Below are positions 1 through 10,048 of a stretch of DNA of 42,556 nucleotides, piece by piece (position 1 is the stretch's first letter; every line of letters begins with the position of its first letter). The stretch is taken from contig CACJNV010000012.1 in assembly GCA_902594865.1 (NCBI GenBank), positions 1 to 42,556 of the forward strand, given 5' to 3'. Made by a program: the position numbers and the translations under genes. The DNA is from an uncultured Pelagibacteraceae bacterium. GTDB lineage: Bacteria > Pseudomonadota > Alphaproteobacteria > Pelagibacterales > Pelagibacteraceae. The notes beneath the pieces are model-generated. The model made no database searches, had not been told where the DNA came from, and saw nothing but the letters and a program-made list of their open reading frames with translations.

Positions 1-213
1 GCAGTTGTTGCAAAACCAGATGAAAAATGGGGAGAAGTTCCTTGTGCATTTATTGAAATGGTTAAAGATAAGCCGGTATCAGAAAAAGAATTAATTGATT
101 TTTGTAAAGAAACTTTAGCGGGATTTAAAGTTCCTAAAAAGGTTGTGTTCTGTGATTTGCCAAAAACTTCGACAGGAAAAATACAAAAGTTTGAATTGAG
201 AAAACAAGTTTAG
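1..213 (+). CDS. dmdB: Acyl-CoA synthetase C-terminus, probable DmdB (partial)
   Basis: Only the last 70 codons lie in the window; frame 1 is open from the first base to the TAG at 211-213. The fragment is the C-terminal subdomain of an AMP-forming acyl-CoA synthetase (ANL superfamily). It carries the typical GEVPCAF strand and the A10 motif PKTSTGKIQKFELR, in which Lys60 of the fragment is the adenylation lysine. Family knowledge: these enzymes activate a carboxylate with ATP and then form the CoA thioester. The tandem position two genes before dmdA makes methylmercaptopropionate-CoA ligase (DmdB, second step of DMSP demethylation) the most likely identity. That is inference from context, because the substrate-binding domain lies outside the window. 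A medium-chain fatty-acid ligase is the alternative. Confidence 0.75.
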   Translation, partial: AVVAKPDEKWGEVPCAFIEMVKDKPVSEKELIDFCKETLAGFKVPKKVVFCDLPKTSTGKIQKFELRKQV

Positions 214-220
214 GTAATTT

Positions 221-997
221 TTGAATTTTCAATTGGAAAATAAAAATGTTTATGCGTCTGATGCAGGACAGGGTATTGATCAAAATAAAGAAACAATAGT
301 ATTTCTTCATGGAAGTGGTCTTTCACATATTGTTTGGTCTCTAACTGAACAGTTTTTTTCAAATAATAATTTTAACGTATTATCTATTGATTTACCTGGG
401 CATGGTAATTCTGATGGCCCTTGCTTAGATAGTATTGAAAAAATAGCTGATTGGTTGGAACAGGTTTTTAATAAACTTAATTTAAATAATCTAATTTTAA
501 TTGGTCATTCTCAAGGTTGCTTGGAGATACTTGAATATGCTCATAAATATAAAAATAGATTAAAAAAGTTAGTTTTTATCGGAGGGTCAAATAAGATGCC
601 AGTTCATCCAGATCTAATTGATCTAGCAAAAAATGGGGACTCTGATGCTGTTAAATTAATGATGAAGTGGGGTTATGAAGGTTCAAAAAGATTTATTGGA
701 GGTAACCCAGTAGAAAAAATAATACAATCACCTCGAGACATAAGAGACATACTGGCGGTGGATCTTGTTGCATGTAACAATTACAAAAATGGTTCTGAAG
801 CTGCTAAATTAATAGAATTTCCATCAATGTTTATTTTTGGCTCTCTAGATAAGATGGTAAATCTAGAAGCTGGAAAAAAATTTTCTAGTCTAATTAATAA
901 CTCATCCACACACATAATTGAGGGTTGTGGCCATATGATTATGATTGAAAAAGCATTTGAAATGAGAGACAAAGTTTTAGAATTTTTGAAAAAATGA
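221..997 (+). CDS. Alpha/beta hydrolase of unknown substrate, in the DMSP operon
   Basis: A 258-residue single-domain alpha/beta hydrolase. Visible elements are the oxyanion motif HGSG (30-33), the nucleophile elbow GHSQG (95-99, Ser97), and a probable acid/base pair Asp210 (FGSLDK) and His238 (GCGHM). There is no signal peptide, so it is cytoplasmic. The start is TTG at 221, eight bases after the upstream stop; no in-frame ATG lies near the N-terminus. Its last bases overlap the dmdA start as ATGA, so it is probably translationally coupled to dmdA. The substrate cannot be read from sequence. Context between an acyl-CoA ligase and DMSP demethylase suggests a thioester or ester linked to DMSP catabolism, which is inference only. 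The catalytic triad looks intact, so this is not a decayed gene. Confidence 0.85.
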   Translation: MNFQLENKNVYASDAGQGIDQNKETIVFLHGSGLSHIVWSLTEQFFSNNNFNVLSIDLPGHGNSDGPCLDSIEKIADWLEQVFNKLNLNNLILIGHSQGCLEILEYAHKYKNRLKKLVFIGGSNKMPVHPDLIDLAKNGDSDAVKLMMKWGYEGSKRFIGGNPVEKIIQSPRDIRDILAVDLVACNNYKNGSEAAKLIEFPSMFIFGSLDKMVNLEAGKKFSSLINNSSTHIIEGCGHMIMIEKAFEMRDKVLEFLKK

Positions 998-2103
998 AAA
1001 ACTTTTTAATTGCAAAATCAAGAAGACTTAGAGGTACACCATATACTTCTCGAATTGAGGAACAGGGTGTTACAGCTTATACAATTTATAATCATATGTT
1101 GCTTCCAGCTGCCTTTGGTTCAATTGAAGATTCTTATTATCATTTAAAAGAGCATGTTCAAATTTGGGATGTAGCAGCTGAAAGACAGGTAGAAATTTCA
1201 GGAAAAGATTCTGCAAAATTAGTTCAGCTAATGACTTGTAGAGATTTATCAAAATCTAAAGATGGAAGATGTTATTATTGTCCGATTATAGATGATAATG
1301 CTGGATTAATTAATGATCCAGTTGTTTTAAGAATTAATGAAAATAAATGGTGGATTTCTATTGCAGATACGGACGTAATATTATTTGCAAAAGGATTAGC
1401 AATTGGAAACAAATTTGATGTTAAAATCATAGAGCCAAAAGTTGATATCATGGCTGTACAAGGTCCAAAATCATTTCAATTGATGGAAAAAGTATTCGGA
1501 GAACAGATCACAAAATTAAAATTTTTTGGTTTTGATTATTTTGAATTTGGTGGTGCAAAACACCTTATCGCACAATCTGGATGGTCTAAACAAGGAGGTT
1601 ATGAAGTATATGTTCAAAATACTGAAGCAGGCTTAAAACTATATGATCATTTATTTGAAATTGGAAAAGAATTTAATATTAAACCGGGGTGTCCTAATTT
1701 AATAGAACGAATCGAAAGTGGACTGTTATCTCATGGCAATGATATGGATAACGGAGATAATCCTTATGAATGTGGTTTTGATAAATATGTCAACATAGAT
1801 AGTGATGTTATTTTTTTAGGAAAAGAAAAATTAAAGAAAATAAAATCTGAAGGTATAAAAAGAAAATTAATGGGTGTTAAGTTAGATTTGGACAAAATAA
1901 GTTTAACAGGATCTTTAGATCTGGCTGATGATAATAACAAAATCATTGGGGAATTAAGGTCAGCCTGTTATTCGCCTCATTTTAAAAAAGTAATTGGTAT
2001 TGCTATGATGAAAAAATCGCATTGGAATATAGACCAGAAGGTAAAAGCAAGCATAAATGGTGATATTTGCAGTGGTAAAGTTTGCGATTTACCTTTTATT
2101 TAG
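994..2103 (+). CDS. dmdA: Dimethylsulfoniopropionate demethylase DmdA
   Basis: A 369-residue GcvT-like, tetrahydrofolate-dependent methyltransferase; I recognise it as the Pelagibacter-type DmdA. It moves a methyl group from DMSP to THF, giving 3-methylmercaptopropionate and 5-methyl-THF in the cytosol. The segment [11 protein letters not shown] (196-206) corresponds to the GcvT folate-site loop; Trp197, Glu204 and Tyr206, with Tyr95 and Phe178, agree with residues I recall lining the THF site in the Pelagibacter structure. The C-terminal barrel domain holds [11 protein letters not shown], typical of the GcvT family. Glycine-cleavage GcvT is the main alternative, but no gcvH or gcvP lies nearby, and the N-terminus and the DmdB-type neighbour favour DmdA. 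It overlaps the upstream hydrolase by 4 bp; asd follows after 15 bp. Confidence 0.95.
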   Translation: MKNFLIAKSRRLRGTPYTSRIEEQGVTAYTIYNHMLLPAAFGSIEDSYYHLKEHVQIWDVAAERQVEISGKDSAKLVQLMTCRDLSKSKDGRCYYCPIIDDNAGLINDPVVLRINENKWWISIADTDVILFAKGLAIGNKFDVKIIEPKVDIMAVQGPKSFQLMEKVFGEQITKLKFFGFDYFEFGGAKHLIAQSGWSKQGGYEVYVQNTEAGLKLYDHLFEIGKEFNIKPGCPNLIERIESGLLSHGNDMDNGDNPYECGFDKYVNIDSDVIFLGKEKLKKIKSEGIKRKLMGVKLDLDKISLTGSLDLADDNNKIIGELRSACYSPHFKKVIGIAMMKKSHWNIDQKVKASINGDICSGKVCDLPFI

Positions 2104-2118
2104 TATAACAACTTTAAA

Positions 2119-3114
2119 ATGAACATAGCTATAGTAGGTGCAACAGGAAATGTTGGGAGAAAAACTCTTGAAGTATTTGATAAAAAAAACTTTAAGTTTG
2201 ATAATCTATATTTAGTTGCCTCAGAAAAAAGTGCAGGAAAAAAAATCTCTTTTAGAGATAAAGAGTATGTTATTGAAAATTTAGAGACATATGATTTTTC
2301 AAAAGCAGATATAACTTTTTTTGCAGCAGGAGGAAAAATTGCAGAAAAATTTGCAGAAAAGGCTGCCAAGCACACAATTGTAATAGATAATTCAAGTTTT
2401 TTTAGGATGGATCCTGATGTTCCATTGATCGTTCCACAAGTGAATGCAGCTGAAATTAAAAATATGAAAAAAAATATTATTGCCAATCCAAATTGTTCTA
2501 CAGCACAACTTGTTATAGCACTTAAACCACTACATGATTTATTCAAAATTAAAAGAGTTGTAGTTTCAACTTACCAATCTGTTTCAGGTGGTGGCAAAAT
2601 TCCAATGGATGAATTAATTGATCAAACTAAACAATATTTAGATGGAAAAAAAATAGAGTCAAAAAATTTTACTAAACAAATCGCTTTTAATGTTATTCCA
2701 CATATAGATGTTTTTGCTGATGATGGATATACAAAAGAAGAATTAAAAATGACAAATGAAACAAAAAAAATCTTAGATAATTCAATTGAACTTACAGCTA
2801 CATGTGTAAGAATTCCTGTTTTAGTGTCTCATTCGGAGTCTGTAAATATAGAATTTGAAAAACAATATACTTTAGAAAAAGTGAGAGATGTTTTAAGTAA
2901 AGCAGACGGTTGTGAGGTTATTGATAAAAGAGAAAATGGAGGTTATAGCACGCCACTAGAAGCCACAGGAAAAGACGAGACCTATATTTCAAGAATTAGA
3001 GAAGATAAAACAAAAGAGAATTCTATTAATTTATGGATAGTATCAGATAATTTATTAAGAGGTGCAGCTCTAAATTCAGTTGAAATTGCTGAATTAATTA
3101 TTAATTCAAAATAA
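2119..3114 (+). CDS. asd: Aspartate-semialdehyde dehydrogenase
   Basis: A 331-residue Asd. It reduces L-aspartyl-4-phosphate to aspartate semialdehyde with NADPH, the branch point to lysine/diaminopimelate, threonine and homoserine/methionine. The N-terminal Rossmann motif GATGNVG (7-13) and the catalytic cysteine in NPNCSTAQ are both present, and the ASADH dimerisation segment with SVSGGG follows. Length is normal for the bacterial family. The gene starts 15 bp after dmdA and ends 3 bp before sdhC, so it sits in a continuous co-directional run. Product homoserine feeds MetX, which is also encoded in this window. No SD is evident before the ATG. Confidence 0.95.
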   Translation: MNIAIVGATGNVGRKTLEVFDKKNFKFDNLYLVASEKSAGKKISFRDKEYVIENLETYDFSKADITFFAAGGKIAEKFAEKAAKHTIVIDNSSFFRMDPDVPLIVPQVNAAEIKNMKKNIIANPNCSTAQLVIALKPLHDLFKIKRVVVSTYQSVSGGGKIPMDELIDQTKQYLDGKKIESKNFTKQIAFNVIPHIDVFADDGYTKEELKMTNETKKILDNSIELTATCVRIPVLVSHSESVNIEFEKQYTLEKVRDVLSKADGCEVIDKRENGGYSTPLEATGKDETYISRIREDKTKENSINLWIVSDNLLRGAALNSVEIAELIINSK

Positions 3115-3117
3115 AAT

Positions 3118-3498
3118 ATGGAAAACAGACCTCTATCACCACATATACAGATTTATAAATGGCATATTTCTTCATTAGTATCTATTTCACATAGAATTAC
3201 AGGAATAATTAATTTTTTTGCAATTACATTAATTTGTATTTGGTTTGCATTAATGCTTCTAGGAGAAAGTAATTATCAAATTATAAAAATTTTTTTAGAA
3301 ACCTTTTTAGGTAAATTTATTTTAATTGGAATAACCTGGTCATTTAGTTTTCAAATGTTAAGTGAAGTAAGACACTTGTTTATGGATTTAGGCTATGGAT
3401 TTGAATTACAAACAACAAGAATTACAGGTTTGCTAGTTATTTTTGGTTCGATTATTTTAACCATCTTAATTTATACAATTGGTAGAGGATTAATATAA
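3118..3498 (+). CDS. sdhC: Succinate dehydrogenase cytochrome b556 subunit
   Basis: A 126-residue membrane anchor of complex II with three hydrophobic helices. The quinone-site segment SISHRITG (22-29) supplies Ser22 and Arg26, which align with the E. coli SdhC Ser27/Arg31 pair. EVRHLFMDLG holds His86, which aligns with the axial heme b ligand His84 of E. coli. The stop TAA and the sdhD ATG overlap by one base (TAATG). It leads the sdhCDAB operon in the standard alphaproteobacterial order. Confidence 0.94.
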   Translation: MENRPLSPHIQIYKWHISSLVSISHRITGIINFFAITLICIWFALMLLGESNYQIIKIFLETFLGKFILIGITWSFSFQMLSEVRHLFMDLGYGFELQTTRITGLLVIFGSIILTILIYTIGRGLI

Positions 3499-3827
3499 TG
3501 CTGCCAGTAACAAAAAAATGGTTATTCTTAAAAATTAGTTCCGCAATCTTATTACCTTTAATGCTTTGGTTTATTATAAATTTAGTAAATATTTATGATA
3601 AAAGTTATTTAGAAATAGTGAATTTTTTAACAACGCAACCATCTAAATTCTTAATTGGATTATTTTTAGTTATTGCTTATTTTTTTTCAGCTTTAACTAT
3701 AAGTGAGGTTTTTGAAGACTATATTAACGATAAAAAAACCAAAAATGCCGCAAACAAAGTCTTAAATTTTTTTGCTATAACAATCCCAGTAATTACAATA
3801 ATTGTAATTTTAAACTTAAATACATGA
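3498..3827 (+). CDS. sdhD: Succinate dehydrogenase membrane anchor subunit, no histidine
   Basis: A 109-residue protein with three predicted membrane helices (about 12-32, 50-70 and 88-106). Position between sdhC and sdhA and the EDYIND segment (about 73-78), equivalent to the conserved DY of SdhD with its quinone-site tyrosine, identify it. Canonical SdhD carries a heme-ligating histidine 11 residues before the Asp of that DY. Here the aligned position is a phenylalanine in [13 protein letters not shown], and the whole protein contains no histidine. Heme b may therefore be bound differently or be absent. The stop overlaps sdhA as ATGA (4 bp). Sequence identity to known SdhD is low, so the call rests partly on context. 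Confidence 0.87.
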   Translation: MLPVTKKWLFLKISSAILLPLMLWFIINLVNIYDKSYLEIVNFLTTQPSKFLIGLFLVIAYFFSALTISEVFEDYINDKKTKNAANKVLNFFAITIPVITIIVILNLNT

Positions 3828-5599
3828 AAGCATATAATATTATAGACCATGAGTACGATGTTGTTGTACTTGGAGCAGGTGGATCAGGTTTAAGAGCAGC
3901 AGTAGGGCTTAGCGAAGCTGGCTTAAAAACAGCTTGTATCTCAAAAGTATTTCCAACTAGAAGTCATACATCAGCTGCGCAAGGTGGTATTTCAGCTGCA
4001 CTCGGTAACATGGGTGAAGATGACTGGAGATGGCATATGTATGATACTGTAAAAGGTGCAGATTGGTTAGGTGATCAAGATAGTATTGAATATCTATGTA
4101 AAGAAGCTCCTAAAGCAGTTTTAGAATTAGAGAAATATGGAGTTCCATTTAGCAGAACTGAAGAGGGAAAAATTTATCAAAGACCATTTGGTGGAATGAC
4201 AAAAAATTATGGAAATGGAATAGTTCAAAGAACTTGTGCAGCAGCTGATAGAACAGGACATGCTATTTTACATACATTGTATGGACAAGCGTTAAAGCAT
4301 AATACAGAATTTTTTATAGAATATTTTGCATTAGATTTGTTGATGAAGAATGGAGAATGTAAAGGCCTAATTGCTTGGAATTTGAATGATGGAACAATTC
4401 ATAGATTTAGAGCGCATACAGTAATTATTGCTACAGGTGGTTATGGTAAAGTTTATTATTCAGCAACATCAGCACATACTTGCACAGGTGATGGTAATGC
4501 AATGGTTTTAAGAGCTGGATTACCGCTTCAGGATATGGAATTTGTTCAATTTCATCCAACAGGAATTTACGGCCATGGTACTTTAATAACAGAAGGTGCG
4601 CGAGGAGAAGGGGGCTATCTTACAAATTCTAAAGGTGAAAGATTTATGGAAAGGTACGCTCCAAATGCAAAAGATTTAGCATCAAGAGATGTTGTTAGCA
4701 GATCCATGTCTATAGAGATTAATGAGGGAAGAGGTGTTGGAAAAGATCAAGATCATGTTCATTTGAACCTAAGTCACTTAGATAAAGAGGTTATTGAAAG
4801 CAGGCTTCCTGGAATTACTGATGCAGCAAGATTATTTGCAAATGTAGATGTAACTAAGGAACCAATTCCTGTTGTACCAACAGTTCATTATAATATGGGT
4901 GGTATTCCAACAAACTATAAAGCAGAAGTATTAACTGTAAATGGCTCAGAAAAAACTGTTCCAGGTTTAATGGCTATAGGAGAAGCGGCATGTGTTTCTG
5001 TTCACGGAGCAAATAGACTTGGTTCTAATTCTTTAATTGATTTAGTAGTATTTGGAAGAGCAGCAGCTAAAAGAGCAGCAGAATTAGTTAAGCCAGGAAC
5101 ACCTCATGAAGAAATTCCCGAGTCAGAAACACAAAAATGTTTAGATAGATTTGATAAACTTAGAAATGCAGAAGGAGATAACAGTACTGCAGAACTTAGA
5201 CTTTCAATGCAAAAAACTATGCAGTCCAAATGTGCAGTTTTTAGAACAGAAAAAAATCTTAAAGAAGGTGTAGATGAGATTAAAAAAACCTATGATGGTA
5301 TGGACACAATCTCAGTTAAAGATAGGTCTTTAGTATTTAATACTGATTTAGTTGAAACATTGGAATTTGATAATTTAATAAGACAAGCAGTAACTACTGT
5401 AGAATCTGCATATCATAGAAAAGAGAGTAGAGGTGCCCACGCGAGAGATGACTATCCAAATAGAGATGACGAAAAGTTTATGCAACATACTCTTGCTTGG
5501 TGTGATGGGAAAAATACAAAGATAAGTTACAGAGAAGTACACAAATCAACTTTAACAAACGAAGTTCAATATTTTCCACCACAAGAGCGAGTATATTAA
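3824..5599 (+). CDS. sdhA: Succinate dehydrogenase flavoprotein subunit
   Basis: The 591-residue FAD subunit of complex II, which oxidises succinate to fumarate on the cytoplasmic face of the inner membrane. The dinucleotide-binding motif GAGGSG lies at 17-22. The segment [10 protein letters not shown] contains His48, the covalent 8-alpha-FAD ligand position. HPTGIYGHG and ARGEGGYL are active-site segments, and [10 protein letters not shown] is the FAD-binding C-terminal motif. Length matches bacterial SdhA. It overlaps sdhD by 4 bp and sdhB by 1 bp (TAATG), indicating tight translational coupling. Nothing looks truncated. Confidence 0.98.
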   Translation: MKAYNIIDHEYDVVVLGAGGSGLRAAVGLSEAGLKTACISKVFPTRSHTSAAQGGISAALGNMGEDDWRWHMYDTVKGADWLGDQDSIEYLCKEAPKAVLELEKYGVPFSRTEEGKIYQRPFGGMTKNYGNGIVQRTCAAADRTGHAILHTLYGQALKHNTEFFIEYFALDLLMKNGECKGLIAWNLNDGTIHRFRAHTVIIATGGYGKVYYSATSAHTCTGDGNAMVLRAGLPLQDMEFVQFHPTGIYGHGTLITEGARGEGGYLTNSKGERFMERYAPNAKDLASRDVVSRSMSIEINEGRGVGKDQDHVHLNLSHLDKEVIESRLPGITDAARLFANVDVTKEPIPVVPTVHYNMGGIPTNYKAEVLTVNGSEKTVPGLMAIGEAACVSVHGANRLGSNSLIDLVVFGRAAAKRAAELVKPGTPHEEIPESETQKCLDRFDKLRNAEGDNSTAELRLSMQKTMQSKCAVFRTEKNLKEGVDEIKKTYDGMDTISVKDRSLVFNTDLVETLEFDNLIRQAVTTVESAYHRKESRGAHARDDYPNRDDEKFMQHTLAWCDGKNTKISYREVHKSTLTNEVQYFPPQERVY

Positions 5600-6378
5600 T
5601 GGTTCAATTGAGTTTACCTAAGAATTCTGAAATTAAAAAAGGTAAATACTTTAAAGATAAAACAGGATCAAAAAATTTAAGAAAAGTAAATATTTATAGA
5701 TGGGATCCATCCACAGATGAAGGTCCTAGGATAGACACTTATGAAGTTGACATGGATAATTGTCCTTCAAAGGTCTTAGATATTTTAAATAAGATCAAAA
5801 ATGAAATCGACTCAACTATAACATACAGAAGATCTTGTGCTCATGGTGTATGTGGTTCATGTGCAATGAATATGGGGGGTAAAAATGGCCTTGCTTGCAC
5901 CACTCCACATGCTGAAATTGAAGGAGATATTGATATTTATCCTCTACCTCATTTAAAAGTTAAAAAAGATTTAATTGGTGATTTGGATGGATTGTACAAA
6001 CAGTATCAATCAATTGAACCTTGGTTAAAAAATAACTCAACAAAACAGACAACAGAAATTTATCAGTCTAAAGAAGATAGAGCAAAACTTGATGGTGCTT
6101 ACGAATGCATTATGTGTGCTTGCTGTTCTACATCTTGCCCAAGTTATTGGTGGAATGGAGATAAATATTTAGGTCCAGCAGTTCTGCTACAGGCTTATAG
6201 ATGGATTATTGATAGTAGAGATGAAGAGAGAAAAGCTAGATTAAAAAAAGTTTCTGATGAATTAAAATTATATAGATGCCATACAATATTAAACTGTACA
6301 AATGCATGTCCTAAGGGCTTGAATCCAGCAAAAGCTATAGCTGAAATAAAAAAAATGTTAGCAACAGCTAATGTTTAA
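5599..6378 (+). CDS. sdhB: Succinate dehydrogenase iron-sulfur subunit
   Basis: The 259-residue electron-transfer subunit of complex II. All three cluster motifs are visible. A plant-type [2Fe-2S] set is formed by Cys residues in [10 protein letters not shown] plus a downstream Cys in GLACTT. A [4Fe-4S] motif lies in [12 protein letters not shown], and the [3Fe-4S] set is shared between that segment and [15 protein letters not shown]. The start ATG overlaps the sdhA stop by one base. It closes sdhCDAB; the 39 bp that follow, before mmsA, show no convincing terminator. Confidence 0.98.
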   Translation: MVQLSLPKNSEIKKGKYFKDKTGSKNLRKVNIYRWDPSTDEGPRIDTYEVDMDNCPSKVLDILNKIKNEIDSTITYRRSCAHGVCGSCAMNMGGKNGLACTTPHAEIEGDIDIYPLPHLKVKKDLIGDLDGLYKQYQSIEPWLKNNSTKQTTEIYQSKEDRAKLDGAYECIMCACCSTSCPSYWWNGDKYLGPAVLLQAYRWIIDSRDEERKARLKKVSDELKLYRCHTILNCTNACPKGLNPAKAIAEIKKMLATANV

Positions 6379-6417
6379 ATAGACTATTCGATATTTTTGA
6401 TCTAAAACACCGTATTC

Positions 6418-7911
6418 ATGAAATTAATAGAACACTTCGTAAACGGTAAAATAATTCCGGGATCTTCAGATAAAAAAGGGAAAGTTTTTAATCCAGCAAC
6501 CGGCGAACAAGAGTCAGAGGTAAGACTTGCTTCAAGATCTGACTTAGATAGTGCTGTTGAAGTAGCAAAAAAAGCATTTGAAACTTGGTCTTTAAAACCT
6601 GCTCTACAAAGAGCTAGAATAATATTTAAATTTAAAGAATTAATTGAAAAAAATTCTGATGAATTAACGAAGTTAATAGTTTCAGAACATGGAAAAGTTT
6701 ATGAAGATGCAAGAGGCTCTTTAACTAGAGGACTTGAGGTGGTAGAATTTGCTTGTGGAATACCACATTTATTAAAAGGTGAGTTTTCAGAAAATGTTGG
6801 TACCAATGTTGATAGTTGGTCAATTAGACAACCATTAGGAGTTGTTGCAGGTATCACACCTTTTAATTTTCCTGCTATGGTACCAATGTGGATGTTTCCA
6901 ATAGCAATAGCTTGCGGAAACACTTTTATTCTTAAACCATCTGAAAAAGACCCTTCTTGCGCAATAAGATTAGCAGAACTACTTTCTGAGGCGGGTCTTC
7001 CAGAAGGAGTATTTAACGTGATAAATGGAGATAAAGAAGCTGTTGATGCAATTTTAGAAAACAAAGATATCAAAGCTGTTAGTTTCGTAGGATCTACTCC
7101 TATTGCAAAATATATTTATGAAAATTCAGCTAAAAATGAAAAAAGAGTTCAAGCTTTGGGTGGAGCAAAAAACCATTTAGTTGTTATGCCAGATTGTGAC
7201 TTAGATGGTGCAGTAAATGGTTTAATGGGTGCTGCTTATGGTTCAGCTGGGGAAAGATGTATGGCTCAATCAGTTGCTGTTGCGGTCGGAGATATCGGTG
7301 ATGAACTTGTATCAAGATTATCAAAAAAAGCTGAAGCTTTAAAAGTTGGTCCTGGAATGGATAAGGCATCAGAAATGGGACCTTTAGTTACAAAAGAACA
7401 TTTAGAAAAAGTTACAAGCTACGTTAATTTAGGTGTCGAGGAAGGTGCAAAATTAGTGGTTGATGGAAGAGGTTTAAAACTTCAAGGTTATGAAAATGGT
7501 TTCTATATAGGTGGATGTTTATTTGATCATGTAAATAAAGATATGAGAATTTATAAAGAAGAAATATTTGGTCCAGTCTTATCAGTTGTTCGAGTAAAAA
7601 CTTTTGAAGAAGCTGCAAAATTAATTAACGACCATGAGTACGGAAATGGAGTTAGTATTTATACAAGAGACGGTGATGCAGGCAGAACTTTTGCAAGTAA
7701 AATTCAAGTAGGCATGGTTGGTATTAACGTGCCGATCCCAGTTCCAATGGCATTTCATAGTTTTGGTGGTTGGAAAAGATCATTATTTGGAGATAGTGGA
7801 ATGCATGGTATGGAAGGAATAAAATTTTATACTAAACTTAAAACAGTAACATCCAGATGGCCTTCAGGTGTCCGATCAAATGCGGAATTTGTTATGCCAA
7901 CAATGAAATAA
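6418..7911 (+). CDS. mmsA: (Methyl)malonate-semialdehyde dehydrogenase, CoA-acylating
   Basis: A 497-residue aldehyde dehydrogenase of the MmsA subfamily. It oxidises methylmalonate or malonate semialdehyde with NAD and CoA, with decarboxylation, to propionyl-CoA or acetyl-CoA. NFPAMVPMWMFPIAIACGN is a subfamily hallmark, and the catalytic Cys281 lies in GERCMAQS. Length is normal. It sits between sdhB and mdh on the same strand, an unusual spot in a TCA cluster. The reaction would suit valine or thymine breakdown, beta-alanine, or 3-hydroxypropionate from acrylate (DMSP cleavage); which one applies here is inference. No SD is visible before the ATG at 6418. Confidence 0.92.
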   Translation: MKLIEHFVNGKIIPGSSDKKGKVFNPATGEQESEVRLASRSDLDSAVEVAKKAFETWSLKPALQRARIIFKFKELIEKNSDELTKLIVSEHGKVYEDARGSLTRGLEVVEFACGIPHLLKGEFSENVGTNVDSWSIRQPLGVVAGITPFNFPAMVPMWMFPIAIACGNTFILKPSEKDPSCAIRLAELLSEAGLPEGVFNVINGDKEAVDAILENKDIKAVSFVGSTPIAKYIYENSAKNEKRVQALGGAKNHLVVMPDCDLDGAVNGLMGAAYGSAGERCMAQSVAVAVGDIGDELVSRLSKKAEALKVGPGMDKASEMGPLVTKEHLEKVTSYVNLGVEEGAKLVVDGRGLKLQGYENGFYIGGCLFDHVNKDMRIYKEEIFGPVLSVVRVKTFEEAAKLINDHEYGNGVSIYTRDGDAGRTFASKIQVGMVGINVPIPVPMAFHSFGGWKRSLFGDSGMHGMEGIKFYTKLKTVTSRWPSGVRSNAEFVMPTMK

Positions 7912-7921
7912 AAGGAAATAA

Positions 7922-8884
7922 ATGACAAAAATATCTTTAATTGGTGCAGGCCAAATAGGTGGAACTCTTGCACATTTAATAGGAACAAAAGAATTAGTAA
8001 ATGAAGTGGTTTTATTTGATGTAGCTAGTGGTATCGCAAAAGGAAAAGCATTAGATATTGCACAATCTTCATCTGTAGATGGTTTCAATGTTAGATTTTC
8101 AGGAACTGATAGCTATGAGGACATAAAAGATTCAGATGTAATAATAATTACAGCAGGTGTTCCAAGAAAACCTGGAATGAGCCGAGACGATCTTCTTGGA
8201 ATTAATTTAAAAATTATTAAACAAGTTGCAGATGGGGTAAAGAAAAATGCTCCTAATGCTTTTGTGATCTGTATCACTAATCCATTAGATGTTATGGTTA
8301 TGGCATTTCAAAAATTTTCAGGTTTGCCATCAAATAAAGTTGTTGGTATGGCAGGTATTTTAGATAGTTCGAGATTTAAATTATTTTTATCATTAGAACT
8401 AAATGTGCCAGTAAGTGAAATTGAGGCGATGGTTATGGGTGGTCATGGTGACACTATGGTTCCTATGCCAAGATTTACAAAAATTTCAGGCAAACCATTG
8501 TTGGATCTTGTAAAGGATGGAAAGATCTCTTCAGAAAGAGTTGAAGAAATTAATCAAAGAACACGAGATGGTGGTGCGGAGATAGTTAAATATTTAGAAA
8601 AAGGATCAGCCTTTTATGCACCTGCAGCTTCAGGTGTTCAAATGGCTGAAGCATATTTGAATGATCAGAAAAAATTATTACCCTGCGCTGTACAATTAAA
8701 TGGAGAATATGGTGTGAAAAATGTTTATGCAGGTGTTCCCGTTGTCATTGGAAAAGATGGTGTAGAAAAAATTGAAGAGATTGATTTAGATGAAAAAGAA
8801 AAAAAAGAATTTATGCATTCAATAGATGCTGTAAAAGCTTTATGGGAAGCTGCATCTAAAATAGATCCTGATTTATCTAAATAA
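7922..8884 (+). CDS. mdh: Malate dehydrogenase
   Basis: A 320-residue LDH-like (MDH type 3) malate dehydrogenase that interconverts malate and oxaloacetate with NAD. The Rossmann motif GAGQIGG lies at 8-14. Arg82 and Arg88 in [10 protein letters not shown] are the substrate-carboxylate residues that favour malate over lactate. ITNPLDVM and the catalytic His175 in GGHGDTM are present. An AAGGA-type SD sits about 6 bp before the ATG, one of the clearer ribosome binding sites in the window. sucC follows after only 2 bp, so mdh-sucCD is likely one transcript. Confidence 0.97.
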   Translation: MTKISLIGAGQIGGTLAHLIGTKELVNEVVLFDVASGIAKGKALDIAQSSSVDGFNVRFSGTDSYEDIKDSDVIIITAGVPRKPGMSRDDLLGINLKIIKQVADGVKKNAPNAFVICITNPLDVMVMAFQKFSGLPSNKVVGMAGILDSSRFKLFLSLELNVPVSEIEAMVMGGHGDTMVPMPRFTKISGKPLLDLVKDGKISSERVEEINQRTRDGGAEIVKYLEKGSAFYAPAASGVQMAEAYLNDQKKLLPCAVQLNGEYGVKNVYAGVPVVIGKDGVEKIEEIDLDEKEKKEFMHSIDAVKALWEAASKIDPDLSK

Positions 8885-8886
8885 TA

Positions 8887-10047
8887 ATGAATATTCACGA
8901 GCATCAAGCTAAACAAATATTAAAAAAATATGGAGCTGTAGTTCCCGAAGGAGTATTTGCGCTTAATGTTGATGAACTTATTCAAAAAGCAAAAGTACTC
9001 AAAACTGAGAAATATGTGCTTAAAGCACAAATCCATGCTGGAGGTAGAGGAAAAGCTGGTGGTGTAAAAATTTTAAATTCTATTGAGGAACTAACAGTAG
9101 CAGCTAAAGAATTACTAGGAAAAACACTAGTTACTCATCAAACTGGCCCTGAAGGTAGAGAGGTAAAAAGATTATATGTAGAAGAATCATCAAATATAAA
9201 TAAAGAATTTTACTTATCGTGCCTGGTTGATAGGGCAAGTTCTAAAATTGCATTTATATCAAGTGACCAAGGAGGGATGGACATTGAAGAAGTTGCAAGC
9301 AGTTCACCTGAAAAAATTATAACTACAAAAGTTGGTATAGGTGATGAAATTTCTGAGTCAGATTGTGAAAAAATAATTAATATTTTTAATTTAAATGAAG
9401 ACGCAAAAAAACAAGCAATAACATTAATTAAATCAATATATAAAATGTTTGTGAGTACTGATGCAAACATGGTTGAAGTAAATCCGTTAATTTTGACAAA
9501 AGAGGAAAAAATTGTTTGTTTAGATGCAAAAGTTAATTTCGACTCTAACGCTTTATTCAGGCATCCAGAAATTGTTGAATTAAGAGATTTAAATGAGGAA
9601 GATCCTACCGAGATAGAAGCTAGCAAGCATGATCTTGCATATATCAAGCTAGATGGAAGTATAGGCTGTATGGTGAATGGAGCAGGATTAGCGATGGCAA
9701 CAATGGATATAATTAAATTGTATGGCAAAGAGCCAGCAAATTTTTTAGATGTAGGCGGTGGTGCATCCAAAGAAAAAGTATCTGCTGCATTAAAGATAAT
9801 TCTCTCAGATAAAAATGTTAAAGGTATTTTAATTAATATTTTTGGTGGAATAATGAGATGTGATGTCCTTGCTCAAGGAGTAGTTGATGCAGCTAAAGAA
9901 ATTAATATTAGTGTACCTTTAGTTGTAAGATTAGCAGGAACAAATTTCAAGGAAGGAAAAGAAATTCTTGATAATTCTGGATTAAAATTAATTTCTGCAG
10001 AAAATTTAGATGATGCTGCTAAGAAAATTGTTGAGGCGATAAAATAA
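8887..10047 (+). CDS. sucC: Succinyl-CoA synthetase beta subunit
   Basis: A 386-residue ATP-grasp subunit that determines nucleotide use in succinyl-CoA synthetase, which makes ATP or GTP from succinyl-CoA. The N-terminus [16 protein letters not shown] is diagnostic, and [10 protein letters not shown] is the nucleotide-binding glycine-rich segment. NPLI and DAK/N metal-binding elements follow, then the C-terminal CoA-ligase region with FGGIMRCD. The start is set by the conserved N-terminus. It lies 2 bp after mdh and 1 bp before sucD. Confidence 0.98.
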   Translation: MNIHEHQAKQILKKYGAVVPEGVFALNVDELIQKAKVLKTEKYVLKAQIHAGGRGKAGGVKILNSIEELTVAAKELLGKTLVTHQTGPEGREVKRLYVEESSNINKEFYLSCLVDRASSKIAFISSDQGGMDIEEVASSSPEKIITTKVGIGDEISESDCEKIINIFNLNEDAKKQAITLIKSIYKMFVSTDANMVEVNPLILTKEEKIVCLDAKVNFDSNALFRHPEIVELRDLNEEDPTEIEASKHDLAYIKLDGSIGCMVNGAGLAMATMDIIKLYGKEPANFLDVGGGASKEKVSAALKIILSDKNVKGILINIFGGIMRCDVLAQGVVDAAKEINISVPLVVRLAGTNFKEGKEILDNSGLKLISAENLDDAAKKIVEAIK

Positions 10048-10048
10048 A

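Noticed and set aside
2100-2546. Minus-strand 148-residue frame opposite asd
   Set aside because: Antisense shadow of conserved asd, with hydrophobic low-complexity composition and no ribosome binding site.
9210-9770. Long minus-strand open frame inside sucC
   Set aside because: It lies wholly opposite a highly conserved gene; its residues are Ser/Ile/Phe-rich as expected from reversed A+T-rich coding sequence, and no motif or start signal supports it.
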